A stretch of DNA of 64,000 nucleotides from positions 250,285 through 314,284 of the forward strand of contig NZ_QKLU01000002.1 in the NCBI RefSeq assembly GCF_003208655.1, in the 5' to 3' direction. Each line of letters starts with the position of its first letter. Position 1 is the first letter of the stretch. The translations under genes were made by a program, and so were the position numbers. Shown here one piece after another: positions 8,325 to 17,624 of the stretch. The notes beneath the pieces were generated by a model, which ran no database searches, was not told where the DNA came from, and saw only the letters and a list, made by a program, of their open reading frames with translations. This stretch comes from Pedobacter nutrimenti (GTDB lineage Bacteria > Bacteroidota > Bacteroidia > Sphingobacteriales > Sphingobacteriaceae).

Positions 8325-9578
8325 ATGGAATTAAAAAGAGTAGTAGTTACAGGTTTAGGTGCGCTCACTCCAATTGGCAATACTGTCCCGGAATTCTGGG
8401 ATGGTTTGGTAAATGGTGTGAGCGGCGCTGCGCCTATTACAGGATTTGACACAGAAAAATTTAAAACAAAATTTGCCTGCGAGGTCAAAAACTTCAATCC
8501 GGAGCACTTCATGGATAAGAAGGAGGCCCGCAAATTAGATCCATTTGTTCAATATGCCATTGTTTCAACAGAAGAAGCTGTTAAAGATGGTGGCTTTGAT
8601 TTCTCTCAGCTGGACACCAATCGTATCGGTGTCATTTGGGGCTCAGGGATTGGTGGTATCAAGACTTTTCTGGAGGAGATGAGAAACTTTTTTGCCGGTG
8701 ATGGTACACCACGCATTAATCCTTTTTTCATCCCTAAAATGATCATAGACATTGTCTCTGGTCACATTTCTATTAAATATGGCTTAAGAGGGCCAAATTT
8801 TGCAACTGTTTCTGCTTGTGCTTCATCCACTAATGCGATGATTGATGCCTTTAACTATATCCGTCTGGGAATGTCGGATGTAATTATTTCAGGTGGTTCA
8901 GAAGCCATTATTAATGAAGCCGGTATTGGTGGATTCAATGCAATGCACGCGCTTTCTACACGTAATGATGATCCTGCTACTGCATCAAGGCCTTTTGACA
9001 AGGACCGTGATGGTTTTGTTGCCGGTGAAGGTGCCGGTACAATTATTCTGGAGGAACTGGAACATGCAAAAAAACGTGGAGCGAAAATTTATGCAGAAAT
9101 CGTCGGCGGCGGTATGAGCGCTGATGCAAACCACATTACTGCACCACATCCTCAGGGGCTAGGTGCGAAAATGGTCATGACAAACGCATTAAATGATGCA
9201 AAACTGTCTACCGCTGATATTGATTACATCAATGTCCACGGAACCTCAACTCCTCTTGGCGATATTTCTGAAACACAAGCAATTGTAGACCTGTTTGGTG
9301 AAGATGCTTATAAATTAAACATCAGTTCGACCAAATCAATGACAGGTCATTTACTTGGCGCTGCTGGTGCTGTTGAAGCCATCGCAGCGATCCTTGCCGT
9401 TCAAAATGACGTCGTCCCTCCAACTATAAATCACTTTACAGATGACCCTCAGTTTGATTCAAAACTGAATTTTACCTTTAATAAAGCCGAAAAACGTCCT
9501 ATACGGGCTGCGCTAAGCAACACTTTTGGTTTTGGTGGCCATAATGCATCTGTAATTTTTAAAAAGTATGAGGAGTAA
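8325..9578 (+). CDS. fabF: Beta-ketoacyl-ACP synthase II
   Basis: The protein has 417 aa. It is a type II fatty acid synthase condensing enzyme that extends acyl-ACP with malonyl-ACP. The Cys-His-His catalytic set is visible: C165 in ACASSTN, H305 in VHGTSTPLGD and H342 in SMTGHLLGAAG. The N-terminus RVVVTGLGALTPIG is typical of KAS I/II. It lies between acpP and rnc in one operon. Nothing unusual is seen. Confidence 0.98.
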   Translation: MELKRVVVTGLGALTPIGNTVPEFWDGLVNGVSGAAPITGFDTEKFKTKFACEVKNFNPEHFMDKKEARKLDPFVQYAIVSTEEAVKDGGFDFSQLDTNRIGVIWGSGIGGIKTFLEEMRNFFAGDGTPRINPFFIPKMIIDIVSGHISIKYGLRGPNFATVSACASSTNAMIDAFNYIRLGMSDVIISGGSEAIINEAGIGGFNAMHALSTRNDDPATASRPFDKDRDGFVAGEGAGTIILEELEHAKKRGAKIYAEIVGGGMSADANHITAPHPQGLGAKMVMTNALNDAKLSTADIDYINVHGTSTPLGDISETQAIVDLFGEDAYKLNISSTKSMTGHLLGAAGAVEAIAAILAVQNDVVPPTINHFTDDPQFDSKLNFTFNKAEKRPIRAALSNTFGFGGHNASVIFKKYEE

Positions 9579-9606
9579 GACCAAATAGTGATATTTGCTA
9601 CAATCG

Positions 9607-10335
9607 ATGCCTTTATTTAACCTATATAAACTCCATTTCTCACGGGATCGGGAGTTTATAAAAAAGCTGAAAAATATTTTAGGCTTTGTGCCTGGTAATG
9701 CCATTTTATATAAAATGGCATTCAGGCATCGTTCTGTCGCAAAAATATTGAAGAATGGCAGCCGGAGCAGCAATGAGCGTCTCGAATTCCTGGGAGATGC
9801 CATTTTGGGTTCGGTAATCGCAGAATTGCTCTTTAAAAGCTATCCCTATAAAGAAGAAGGTTTCCTGACAGAAATGCGTTCTAAAATCGTAAACAGGGCA
9901 AACTTAAATCAACTGGCCCGAAAAATGGGGTTTGACCAGCTGATCATCTTTGACCAGAAAATGGTTAATGTGCAGACCAAACACCATTCTATGCTTGGTG
10001 ATGCCTTTGAAGCGCTTGTAGGTGCAGTATATCTGGATAAAGGCTATAACTTCACCAAAGAGTTTTTATTAAAGCGCATTGTAAAACCTTACATCGACAT
10101 CCATACCCTGGAGCAAACCGAAACCAATTTTAAAAGCAAATTAATTGAATGGTGCCAAAGGCATGGCAAGGACATTACTTTTGATATGATTGACAACGGA
10201 GAAGGTGAAAGTGCAAAACTCTTTACCGTACAGGCGGTTATTGACGGCGAAAGCTTTGGCATTGGCAGGGACTACAATAAAAAGAATGCAGAAAAACTTG
10301 CCGCCGAAAAAACCTGCGAAAGCCTTTCTATCTAA
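9607..10335 (+). CDS. rnc: Ribonuclease III
   Basis: The protein has 242 aa from the ATG at 9607; a TTG at 9595 could add four codons but fits the family less well. It cleaves double-stranded RNA (rRNA precursors, structured mRNAs). The signature block ERLEFLGDAILG near residues 57-68 includes the catalytic Asp and Glu, and a second acidic cluster is in LGDAFEALVGAVYLDKG. The C-terminal dsRBD spans about residues 168-240 (NFKSKLIEWCQ to KNAEKLAAEKTCESL). It is the last gene of the acpP-fabF-rnc operon and nearly abuts the convergent gene at 10338. Confidence 0.97.
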   Translation: MPLFNLYKLHFSRDREFIKKLKNILGFVPGNAILYKMAFRHRSVAKILKNGSRSSNERLEFLGDAILGSVIAELLFKSYPYKEEGFLTEMRSKIVNRANLNQLARKMGFDQLIIFDQKMVNVQTKHHSMLGDAFEALVGAVYLDKGYNFTKEFLLKRIVKPYIDIHTLEQTETNFKSKLIEWCQRHGKDITFDMIDNGEGESAKLFTVQAVIDGESFGIGRDYNKKNAEKLAAEKTCESLSI

Positions 10336-10337
10336 TT

Positions 10338-11051
10338 TTATTTCTTTTTAAGGGTATCGCTGTACTTTTTATACGAATCCCGGATGTATTTAATGGCGTC
10401 ATATTCTGTCCATTTACTTGCGACAGAATAGTCCGGCCGGTAATTGAGCATAAAATCTTCCAGCTCCTTTCCTTGTAGTTCTGTATGCTTTTTAATGAGT
10501 GCTTCATTAAAAAAACCATCTATTTCAGTTTGCTGCAATTCATTTGCATAATATTTACCAAACCTCCTTGCATTCCTGGGCGTGCGTCCAAACAGCTCAT
10601 ACACTGCGGTAAGCGGAGAAAAGAAATAAGACAGAATAGGTGGTTTACCGGCAAAAAAAGCCCCCTTATCCCGGAAATCTTTTTTGATCGCATCCATTTC
10701 CTGCTTTTTAGTTTGGCCATAGATGTTGACCTGGTTAAGCATATTGCCTTTGTTGAGCTGTACCACCAGGTCTTTATAGGAGCGGACGACAACTTCTGCG
10801 TCTGAAAAATCACTTTTAAATACAACAAGGGTATCCCCTATGTTTGCACGAATCTGAAACATCCCTAAATCGTTACTGCTCACCACGCCATTGGTTTTTC
10901 TATTGACAATTCCGGCCTGACCTACACGGTTCACTGTTCCGTTTTCTTTAATAACTCCTGTTATTAAAGTACCCTGTTGCGCAGAAACCCTTAAAACAGC
11001 GATCTGTGAGCTGATGATTACAATTAAAATATATAGGGCGTTTTTCTTCAT
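10338..11051 (-). CDS. Exported protein with carboxypeptidase-regulatory-like (CarboxypepD_reg) domain
   Basis: The protein has 237 aa with a Sec signal peptide ending VSAQ. Residues about 25-100 form a beta-sandwich of the type placed before TonB-dependent receptors and many Bacteroidota surface proteins (TLITGVIKENG, then GMFQIRANIGDTLVVFKSD). The rest is helical and charged, with no recognised domain. No enzymatic motif is visible. It is monocistronic and converges on rnc with two bases between stop codons. Function unknown; probably periplasmic. Confidence 0.75.
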   Translation of the reverse strand: MKKNALYILIVIISSQIAVLRVSAQQGTLITGVIKENGTVNRVGQAGIVNRKTNGVVSSNDLGMFQIRANIGDTLVVFKSDFSDAEVVVRSYKDLVVQLNKGNMLNQVNIYGQTKKQEMDAIKKDFRDKGAFFAGKPPILSYFFSPLTAVYELFGRTPRNARRFGKYYANELQQTEIDGFFNEALIKKHTELQGKELEDFMLNYRPDYSVASKWTEYDAIKYIRDSYKKYSDTLKKK

Positions 11052-11207
11052 ATCTCATGTATAATACAACAAATTTACTTATATGTTTTCAGGATCAGTG
11101 TTAAAAATCCTATATGTCATGTTAAAAAAAGTTAAATACAACCTGCTGGCTTTAAATTTATCTAAACGATTAGGAACCATAGTTTTCAACCATTAAACAA
11201 TAAATCA

Positions 11208-11215
11208 TATCTTTG
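11208..11215 (+). promoter_or_regulatory. -7 element of yicC, only 3 nt from the start codon
   Basis: TATCTTTG is a perfect TAnnTTTG match. The ATG of yicC begins at 11219, so a start site 5-7 nt downstream of the element would give a leaderless or nearly leaderless mRNA. No exact -33 TTTG is seen; TTTTC lies about 20 nt upstream. Confidence 0.6.
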
Positions 11216-11218
11216 CAC

Positions 11219-12094
11219 ATGATAAAATCAATGACAGGTTACGGCCTGGCCTCTACTGATCATGAGAATGTTAAATTTGCAGTAGAGATCAAATCTTTAA
11301 ACTCCAAATTTTTGGAACTCAGTTTAAAACTCCCAAGGGCTTATTCTGAAAAAGAATTATTGCTGCGCAACCTGTGCAGCAAAGATATTGAACGGGGAAA
11401 AGTAAATGTTTCGGTTAATATTGAACGCAGTGCTGACCAGCTAAAAGGCGCACAGATCAATGCCGCCCTGCTGACGAAGTACTATAAACAGCTGGAAGCA
11501 TTAAATACCGATTTAGGGGCAAACTCCAGCAATCTTTTACAGGCCGCTCTGAATTTCCCCGATGTCATCAATTATTCTGAGGAGGAAGTGAATGAAACCG
11601 ACTGGGAAATCCTTTTGAGCACTTTTACAAAGGCCATGCAGAACTTTAATCAGTTCAGGGAAACTGAAGGTGCTGTTTTAAAAGCTGATCTGGAATTAAG
11701 GATTAAAAATATTCTTGGTTTTTTTGCGCAGGTAGAGGTCCTCGAACCGCTTAGAATTCCCCAGGTCAGGGCCAGACTGAGCCAGTTTCTGGAAGACAAT
11801 GTTGGCAAGATCAACATAGATCAGAACCGCCTGGAGCAGGAGCTGATTTATTACATAGATAAATTAGACATTACCGAGGAAAAAATCCGTTTAAAAAGTC
11901 ATTGTGAATATTTTACACAAACTTTAAAAAGCAAGGATGCCAACGGTAAGAAATTAGGTTTTATTTCACAGGAGATCGGAAGAGAGATTAATACGATGGG
12001 CGCTAAAGCTAACGATGCTCAAATACAACAGTTAGTTGTTGGAATGAAGGAAGAATTGGAAAAAATTAAAGAACAACTGTTAAACGTACTTTAG
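11219..12094 (+). CDS. yicC: YicC family endoribonuclease-like protein
   Basis: The protein has 291 aa. The N-terminus MIKSMTGYG is the family hallmark and decides the start at 11219 over the in-frame TTG at 11213. The C-terminal DUF1732 region contains DQNRLEQELIYYIDK, EKIRLKSHCEYF and GKKLGFISQEIGREINTMGAKA, all near-invariant in the family. YicC of E. coli is reported to act on RNA as an endoribonuclease. Genetic linkage to gmk, as here (19 nt gap), is widespread. Its promoter lies almost on top of the start codon. Confidence 0.95.
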   Translation: MIKSMTGYGLASTDHENVKFAVEIKSLNSKFLELSLKLPRAYSEKELLLRNLCSKDIERGKVNVSVNIERSADQLKGAQINAALLTKYYKQLEALNTDLGANSSNLLQAALNFPDVINYSEEEVNETDWEILLSTFTKAMQNFNQFRETEGAVLKADLELRIKNILGFFAQVEVLEPLRIPQVRARLSQFLEDNVGKINIDQNRLEQELIYYIDKLDITEEKIRLKSHCEYFTQTLKSKDANGKKLGFISQEIGREINTMGAKANDAQIQQLVVGMKEELEKIKEQLLNVL

Positions 12095-12113
12095 TGTGCT
12101 GAAAGAAACAACA

Positions 12114-12686
12114 ATGAAACAAGGTAAACTGATCATATTTTCGGCCCCTTCCGGTGCCGGAAAAACAACTATAGTTAAACATTTGCTCAAGAAATTTCCT
12201 TCTTTGAGCTTTTCCATTTCCGCAACCACCCGTGAATCCAGAGGAGATGAAAAGCATGAAAAAGACTACTATTTTATTTCCAAAGAAGCTTTTTTACATA
12301 AAGTAGCCCATCAGGAATTTGTTGAATTTGAGGAGGTTTATAATGGCACTTTTTATGGTACCCTGCGCTCAGAAATTCAAAGAATCTGGAATGAAGGCAA
12401 ACATGTTATCTTTGATATTGATGTAGAGGGAGGCTTACGTCTAAAGCGTAAATACGATGGAAATGCCCTGGCGATATTTGTGCAGCCGCCTTCTCTGGAA
12501 GTGCTTAAAGAGCGTTTAAGCGGGCGTGGCACAGATAGTGAAGAGAAATTAAAGGAGCGCTTTATTAAAGCAGAAAAAGAGTTAAAATACGCCGATAAAT
12601 TCGATGTGATCCTTAAAAACTATGATCTGGATGAAGCTTGTGCGGAAGCGGAGCTGCTGATTGGAAATTTCCTGAAAGAAGATTGA
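12114..12686 (+). CDS. gmk: Guanylate kinase
   Basis: The protein has 190 aa from the ATG at 12114; an in-frame GTG at 12096 would add six residues but would start one base after the yicC stop. It phosphorylates GMP to GDP. The P-loop is SAPSGAGKTT (residues about 8-17). The GMP-binding segment has TTRESRGDEKHEKDYYF and EFEEVYNGTFYGT. FDIDVEGGLRLK is the usual DVQG-type segment. It is the middle gene of yicC-gmk-nadD. Confidence 0.97.
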   Translation: MKQGKLIIFSAPSGAGKTTIVKHLLKKFPSLSFSISATTRESRGDEKHEKDYYFISKEAFLHKVAHQEFVEFEEVYNGTFYGTLRSEIQRIWNEGKHVIFDIDVEGGLRLKRKYDGNALAIFVQPPSLEVLKERLSGRGTDSEEKLKERFIKAEKELKYADKFDVILKNYDLDEACAEAELLIGNFLKED

Positions 12687-12739
12687 TTGTAATTTTCAAA
12701 AGATCCTTCTGGTACATGATCAACATTAAACATAGATAA

Positions 12740-13312
12740 ATGAAAACCGGGCTGTTTTTTGGTTCTTTTAATCCGGTGCACACCGGACATCTGGTCATTG
12801 CCAGCTATATGGCAAATTTTACAGACCTGGATGAAGTGTGGATGGTCGTTTCTCCCCACAACCCCCTAAAAAATAAAAAGGGCCTCTCCAATATGTATGA
12901 CCGCCTGGAAATGGTAAGACTGGCCACAGAACATGCTGAAAAACTAAAGGTAAGTAATATAGAGTTCGGACTTCCGCAACCCTCTTATACGGTGGATACC
13001 CTGGCTTATTTAAAAGAAAAATACCCGGGCAGGGACTTTGCCCTGATTATGGGCGCAGATAACCTCGTATCTCTTCATAAATGGAAAAATTACGAGGTTA
13101 TCCTGAACAACTACCGGATTTATGTCTATCCCCGGCCCGGAGCAGACCTTGGACAATGGGAAAAACACCCTTCGGTGGTGATTACCGATACCCCGCAAAT
13201 GGATATCTCTTCGACTTTTATCCGTAAAGCCCTTCAGGATGGCAAAAATGTACGATACTTTTTGCCAGACCCTGTGCTGCACTTTATAGAGGGAAAAAAC
13301 ATGTACCGTTAA
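12740..13312 (+). CDS. nadD: Nicotinate-nucleotide adenylyltransferase
   Basis: The protein has 190 aa. It adenylates nicotinate mononucleotide to deamido-NAD in NAD biosynthesis. GLFFGSFNPVHTGHL at the N-terminus contains the GxFxPxHxGH nucleotidyl-transfer motif, and ISSTFIRKAL near residue 155 is the second signature (SSTxIR). PSYTVDTL is typical of NadD. It follows gmk by 53 nt in the same direction and probably belongs to the same transcript. Confidence 0.97.
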   Translation: MKTGLFFGSFNPVHTGHLVIASYMANFTDLDEVWMVVSPHNPLKNKKGLSNMYDRLEMVRLATEHAEKLKVSNIEFGLPQPSYTVDTLAYLKEKYPGRDFALIMGADNLVSLHKWKNYEVILNNYRIYVYPRPGADLGQWEKHPSVVITDTPQMDISSTFIRKALQDGKNVRYFLPDPVLHFIEGKNMYR

Positions 13313-13321
13313 GCCCTTGTT

Positions 13322-14035
13322 TTAAACCGCCCGGTACAGTAAAAAAATGGCTGGCCGTTTATGCAGGTCAATGCGTTCTTTACGCCAAAAAGCAATAGAC
13401 TGCGTTTTAATGTACTCCGACGGTGAGGTCAGGTCACAGGCAATACACAACAGGGTTTGTGGGGCTGCGCTTTTCAGTACATCCTCCAACAACTGATTGT
13501 TGCGGAACGGGGTTTCAATGAACAACTGGGTTTGTTTATATTTTTGGGCCAGTTGTTCCAGTTCTTTCACCCTTCTTGCTCTTTCGGCTTTGTCTATTGG
13601 AAGATATCCATGAAAAGTAAAGCTCTGTCCGTTAAAACCCGAGGCCATCAATGCCAGTAAAATTGAGCTTGGTCCCACAAGAGGAACCACTTTTATGCCT
13701 CTCCGGTGTGCCTCGGCAACAATGTCTGCGCCAGGATCGGCAACACCAGGACACCCGGCTTCACTCATTAGCCCAACATCTTTCCCGGCCAGTAATTCTT
13801 TAAAAAAAGGTGCAAGGGATGTATTTCGTTTGTGCTTTCCGTAATCATGAATGGTCAATTCACTTTGTGGACGCTTTAAGCCTGCTTCTTTCAGAAATTT
13901 TCTTGCGGTCTTTTCGTTTTCTACAATATATGTACTGATCTCATTAATCACCTCACCTGCATAAGGGGTAAATGATTTTCCTGTTGTTTCTTCTGCAAGC
14001 GGTACAGGGACCAGGTATAAAATGCCTTTTTCCAT
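13322..14035 (-). CDS. SAM-dependent tetrapyrrole-methylase-fold methyltransferase (RsmI-like)
   Basis: The protein has 237 aa from the ATG at 14035 (MEKGILYLVPVPLAE); an upstream ATG at 14065 would add ten residues that do not fit the family. The fold signatures are LYLVPVPLAE at the N-terminus, DVGLMSEAGCPGVADPG near residue 88, and VVPLVGPSSILLALMASG near residue 115. These match RsmI (16S rRNA C1402 2'-O-methyltransferase) and its Bacteroidota paralogue. In RsmI the first motif is usually LYVVATPIGN, so this divergent version may methylate a different target. It is convergent with nadD. Confidence 0.85.
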   Translation of the reverse strand: MEKGILYLVPVPLAEETTGKSFTPYAGEVINEISTYIVENEKTARKFLKEAGLKRPQSELTIHDYGKHKRNTSLAPFFKELLAGKDVGLMSEAGCPGVADPGADIVAEAHRRGIKVVPLVGPSSILLALMASGFNGQSFTFHGYLPIDKAERARRVKELEQLAQKYKQTQLFIETPFRNNQLLEDVLKSAAPQTLLCIACDLTSPSEYIKTQSIAFWRKERIDLHKRPAIFLLYRAV

Positions 14036-14341
14036 AATTACTTTAAATCCATTAATCCGGACCAATTTACAAAAGAAGTAAAATTATTACTGGGGCACAC
14101 TAAAGCCTTTGAATTATTATCTATTCCTCTGTTTTTCATCGGCCCATTATTATATTTTTCTACACTTTGTTTAAATTGTACCCAAAGGGGGACAAATATA
14201 CAATGGTCATTACCACTGGTCTTAAAATATTATTAGGCCTTATAAACTAATTATATTGCAATATTTTACATACAAATTAAACCGTTCTTATACTTTGGAA
14301 CTCAATTTGATAGAGAATACGTACACACAAAACACACACAA

Positions 14342-15769
14342 ATGAAAAGAATGTTCAAACTGCCGGTTTTAGTGCTGGGACTACTGTTCCTGCTAACCGG
14401 GACTGCGCAAAAAGTTGCCGCGCAGGAAAACGATGTCTCCCTGCAGACATTTTATGATGAATTGTCTCCCTATGGAACCTGGATACAGGACTCCCAATAT
14501 GGCTATGTCTGGAGACCGGACGTAGACCAGGCTGATTTCAGGCCTTACTACAGCAATGGACGCTGGGTGATGACCGAATATGGCAATACCTGGGTGTCAG
14601 ACTATAATTGGGGCTGGGCACCTTTCCATTATGGAAGGTGGGTGCTGAACCAGTTTAACCAATGGTTATGGATTCCCGATACCACATGGGGACCTGCATG
14701 GGTGAGTTGGAGAAGTGGTGGCGGATATTATGGCTGGGCGCCACTATCACCAGGTATAAACATCAATATTAATTTTGGTGGAGGTTATCATATTCCAAAT
14801 TCCTGGTGGTGCTTTATTCCCCAAAGCAATATTTACTACAACCGTTACCCACGTTACAGAAGCTATAATAATGTAACCATCATCAACAATACAACCATTA
14901 TCAACAATGTTTACAGGGGTGGCAGGAATACCTACTATACTGGTCCTGGAAGAGACGACATCAGACGTGCAACCAATCAGGATGTACGCGTTTATAATGT
15001 AAGCAGAAGCAGCAGACCGGACAGAACGGGGATCACCAACAACACTGTTAATATTTATAATCCAAGATCATCAAGAAGTAACGATGGCCGTACAGTTGCA
15101 CCTAGGAATGCGATTTCACAAAGTGAGTATACCGCCAGCCGTGGAGAACGTTCCAGCCGTGGAGATGTCACAGATCGTGGGAATAATTTTGGCAACAGAC
15201 CTGATCGTGGAGAAAGAAACCCAGGTAGCAATACCCCGGGTAACAACATGAACAACACCCCTGGACGTAGTTCCAGAGACCAGAATACCACTCCTGGAAG
15301 GGACTTTAACCGTGGCGATAACCCGCGCCCTGCCACCGATGGGACACAACCGGTAAGAACACCGGACAATGGAAACTTCAACCGTCCGACAAGGACTGAC
15401 AGGGGAAATTCTTCTGGTAGTTTCCCGCAGCAAAGGCCTCAGCAATGGCAAAGACCAGAATCCGGTCAGCCTGTTCAACCGAACCAGCCTGCACAACCGG
15501 TTCAGCCAAGACCTGACCGCAGTCAGCGGCCGGAGCAGCCTGCGCGTACGGAGCAACCTCAACGCTGGCAGCAACAGCCTTCTCAGCCCCAAAGGATGGA
15601 AAGGCCCCCACAGCAACAGATTCAACCTCAAAGAATGGAAAGACCTCCGCAACAGCAGGTACAACCTCAAAGGATGGAAAGGTCACAGCCTCAACAAAGT
15701 GCCCCGGCCAGAGAAAGCCGCGGAGAACAGGGAGGTGGTGAAAGGGCTTCCAGAAGCGGCAGAGGCTAG
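14342..15769 (+). CDS. DUF6600-type exported protein with Arg/Pro/Gln-rich repeat tail
   Basis: The protein has 475 aa with a Sec signal peptide (about residues 1-27, ending VAAQ). Residues about 30-160 are a Trp/Tyr-rich domain with repeated YG-W and WGWAPxxYGRW units (YGTWIQDSQYGYVWRP, NWGWAPFHYGRWV, YYGWAPLSPG), as in DUF6600 proteins. The rest is low-complexity, rich in Asn, Arg, Pro and Gln, strongly basic, and ends in tandem copies of RMERPPQQQ-type units. It is probably a periplasmic or surface structural protein; no catalytic motif is present. A preceding gap of about 300 nt (14036-14341) shows no other gene. Confidence 0.8.
   Translation: MKRMFKLPVLVLGLLFLLTGTAQKVAAQENDVSLQTFYDELSPYGTWIQDSQYGYVWRPDVDQADFRPYYSNGRWVMTEYGNTWVSDYNWGWAPFHYGRWVLNQFNQWLWIPDTTWGPAWVSWRSGGGYYGWAPLSPGINININFGGGYHIPNSWWCFIPQSNIYYNRYPRYRSYNNVTIINNTTIINNVYRGGRNTYYTGPGRDDIRRATNQDVRVYNVSRSSRPDRTGITNNTVNIYNPRSSRSNDGRTVAPRNAISQSEYTASRGERSSRGDVTDRGNNFGNRPDRGERNPGSNTPGNNMNNTPGRSSRDQNTTPGRDFNRGDNPRPATDGTQPVRTPDNGNFNRPTRTDRGNSSGSFPQQRPQQWQRPESGQPVQPNQPAQPVQPRPDRSQRPEQPARTEQPQRWQQQPSQPQRMERPPQQQIQPQRMERPPQQQVQPQRMERSQPQQSAPARESRGEQGGGERASRSGRG
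15585..15692 (+). repeat. Tandem 36-bp coding repeats (three units) in the DUF6600 protein
   Basis: About three imperfect 36-bp units encode PQRMERPPQQQ followed by I/V-QPQ. They differ mainly at third codon positions (AGG/AGA, CCC/CCT), which suggests selection on the protein sequence. Confidence 0.75.
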
Positions 15770-15785
15770 CAAAATACAACAGCAT

Positions 15786-15817
15786 AAAAACCGGTCATTT
15801 AATGGCCGGTTTTTTTC
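15786..15817 (+). terminator. Terminator after the DUF6600 gene
   Basis: AAACCGGTCA and TGGCCGGTTT form a stem with one G-T pair and a 4-nt loop, followed by seven T. It ends just before the prfC -7 element. Confidence 0.8.
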
Positions 15818-15819
15818 AT

Positions 15820-15827
15820 TATCTTTG
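15820..15827 (+). promoter_or_regulatory. -7 element of prfC
   Basis: TATCTTTG matches TAnnTTTG exactly, 33 nt before the prfC ATG. The -33 region falls in the terminator hairpin of the previous gene and has only a weak TTTA. Confidence 0.5.
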
Positions 15828-15860
15828 CAGCCTTTTATCAAGCCATACGCTTAACCCTTT

Positions 15861-17441
15861 ATGATTCACCCGGAAATAGAAAAACGAAAAACATTTGCCA
15901 TCATAAGTCACCCCGATGCCGGTAAGACCACTTTAACTGAAAAATTCCTGTTATTTGGTGGGGCTATTAACACTGCAGGGGCGGTAAAACGCAACAAAGC
16001 CAATCAAAGTAATACTTCCGATTTCATGGAAATCGAAAAACAACGTGGAATCTCTGTTGCGACTTCGGTAATGGGTTTTGAATACAGTGGAAAAAGGATC
16101 AACATCCTGGATACACCCGGACACAAGGACTTTGCGGAGGACACCTACCGGACCTTATCTGCAGTGGATAGCGTGATCCTGGTTGTAGACTGTGTAAAAG
16201 GGGTCGAGGAACAAACGGAAAAACTGATGGCCGTATGCCGTATGAGAAATACGCCGGTTATTATTTTTATCAATAAAATGGACAGGGAGGGTAAAGATGC
16301 CTTTGATCTGCTGGATGAAATAGAGAGCAAGCTAAATATTAGCCTTTGCCCCTTATCCTGGCCTATTGGCCAGGGACACACCTTTAAAGGGGTATACAGC
16401 ATTTACAATAAGCATTTAAATCTTTTTGAACCTGATAAGACCAAAATCAGTGATCCGGTGATTGAAGTGAATGATCTGGATGATAAAAATTTGGAAAATT
16501 TTCTGAAACCAAAAGAACTCGAGGGGCTTAAAGGTGATCTGGAACTGGTCCATGGCGTTTATGGGGAACTCGACAACAGTCTGTATACAGATGGATTGCT
16601 GGCACCGGTATTTTTTGGCAGTGCGATCAATAATTTCGGGATCAAGGAATTGCTGGATACCTTTATCAAGATCGCTCCAAGTCCAAGAAGCCGGGAGGCC
16701 GAGCAGCGGGAAGTTTTGGTGGATGAAAAGAACTTCACAGGTTTCGTTTTTAAGATCCATGCCAATTTAGATCCCAAACACCGTGACCGGATTGCTTTTT
16801 TAAGAATCTGCTCCGGAAAATTTGAGCGTAACAAGTTCTATTTTCATACCAGACAAAATAAAAAACTGAAATTTTCCAACCCAATGGATTTCATGGCAAA
16901 TGAAAAAAGTATAGTGGAAGAAGCCTGGCCGGGAGATGTTGTTGGTTTATATGACAGTGGAAACTTCAAAATCGGCGATACGCTTACTGAAGGAGAACAA
17001 TTGCAATTTAAGGGCATTCCGAGCTTCTCTCCTGAAATATTTAAGGAAGTGGAGAACAGAGACCCGCTAAAAACAAAACAGCTGGAAAAAGGCATACAAC
17101 AGCTGACTGAAGAAGGCGTTGCCCAGCTGTTTACCCAGCAACCCGGAAACCGTAAAATTATTGGTGCTGTTGGGGAACTCCAGTTTGAAGTGATCGCTTT
17201 CCGTTTGGAACATGAATATGGGGCTAAGGCGTATTTCAGAACCTTAAGCTACAGCCGCTCCAATTGGGTCACCTCTAAGGACAAAAAGAAACTGGAAGAA
17301 TTCCTGAAACGGAAACAACAGCATATCGGCGAGGATAAAGACGGCAACCCGGTCTATCTGGCCGATAACGACTTTATGATCAATATGACCATGAGGGATT
17401 ATCCGGATATTGAATTTCATAAAACATCTGAGTTTAAATAA
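15861..17441 (+). CDS. prfC: Peptide chain release factor 3
   Basis: This 526-aa translational GTPase recycles RF1/RF2 from the ribosome. The G1 motif [17 protein letters not shown]3 DTPGHKDF and G4 NKMD are intact, and [12 protein letters not shown] after G1 is characteristic of RF3 rather than EF-G. The length equals the family norm. It is a single gene, with start ATG followed by [14 protein letters not shown] as in other RF3 proteins. Confidence 0.97.
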   Translation: MIHPEIEKRKTFAIISHPDAGKTTLTEKFLLFGGAINTAGAVKRNKANQSNTSDFMEIEKQRGISVATSVMGFEYSGKRINILDTPGHKDFAEDTYRTLSAVDSVILVVDCVKGVEEQTEKLMAVCRMRNTPVIIFINKMDREGKDAFDLLDEIESKLNISLCPLSWPIGQGHTFKGVYSIYNKHLNLFEPDKTKISDPVIEVNDLDDKNLENFLKPKELEGLKGDLELVHGVYGELDNSLYTDGLLAPVFFGSAINNFGIKELLDTFIKIAPSPRSREAEQREVLVDEKNFTGFVFKIHANLDPKHRDRIAFLRICSGKFERNKFYFHTRQNKKLKFSNPMDFMANEKSIVEEAWPGDVVGLYDSGNFKIGDTLTEGEQLQFKGIPSFSPEIFKEVENRDPLKTKQLEKGIQQLTEEGVAQLFTQQPGNRKIIGAVGELQFEVIAFRLEHEYGAKAYFRTLSYSRSNWVTSKDKKKLEEFLKRKQQHIGEDKDGNPVYLADNDFMINMTMRDYPDIEFHKTSEFK

Positions 17442-17570
17442 ATCTTTACCGGAACCTCTTAACGGGGTTTAAGCGATTGTTAAGGTACATGATTACGCGT
17501 TAAAATTTAAGGAACGGTTCAGGTGTCTGAAGAGCGGATCATCTGAACCATTATTCTACAAACGATCTTT

Positions 17571-17610
17571 TAATAAAAAGCCTGTTAATGTGTTAACAGG
17601 CTTTTTATTA
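17571..17610. terminator. Perfect 18-bp bidirectional terminator between prfC and the arginine operon
   Basis: TAATAAAAAGCCTGTTAA is followed by a TGTG loop and its exact complement. A/T runs on both sides make it work in both directions. It ends prfC and the 11-kb minus-strand arginine operon. Confidence 0.9.
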
Positions 17611-17624
17611 AAAGAATATCCGTT

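Noticed and set aside
15116-15670. 184-codon minus-strand ORF in the DUF6600 gene
   Set aside because: Antisense of the Arg/Pro/Gln-rich low-complexity tail, which gives long Leu/Arg frames by composition.
17516-17549. GGTTCAG/CTGAACC inverted repeat after prfC
   Set aside because: Seven-bp stem with a 20-nt loop and no T run; the true terminator is the 18-bp hairpin just downstream.
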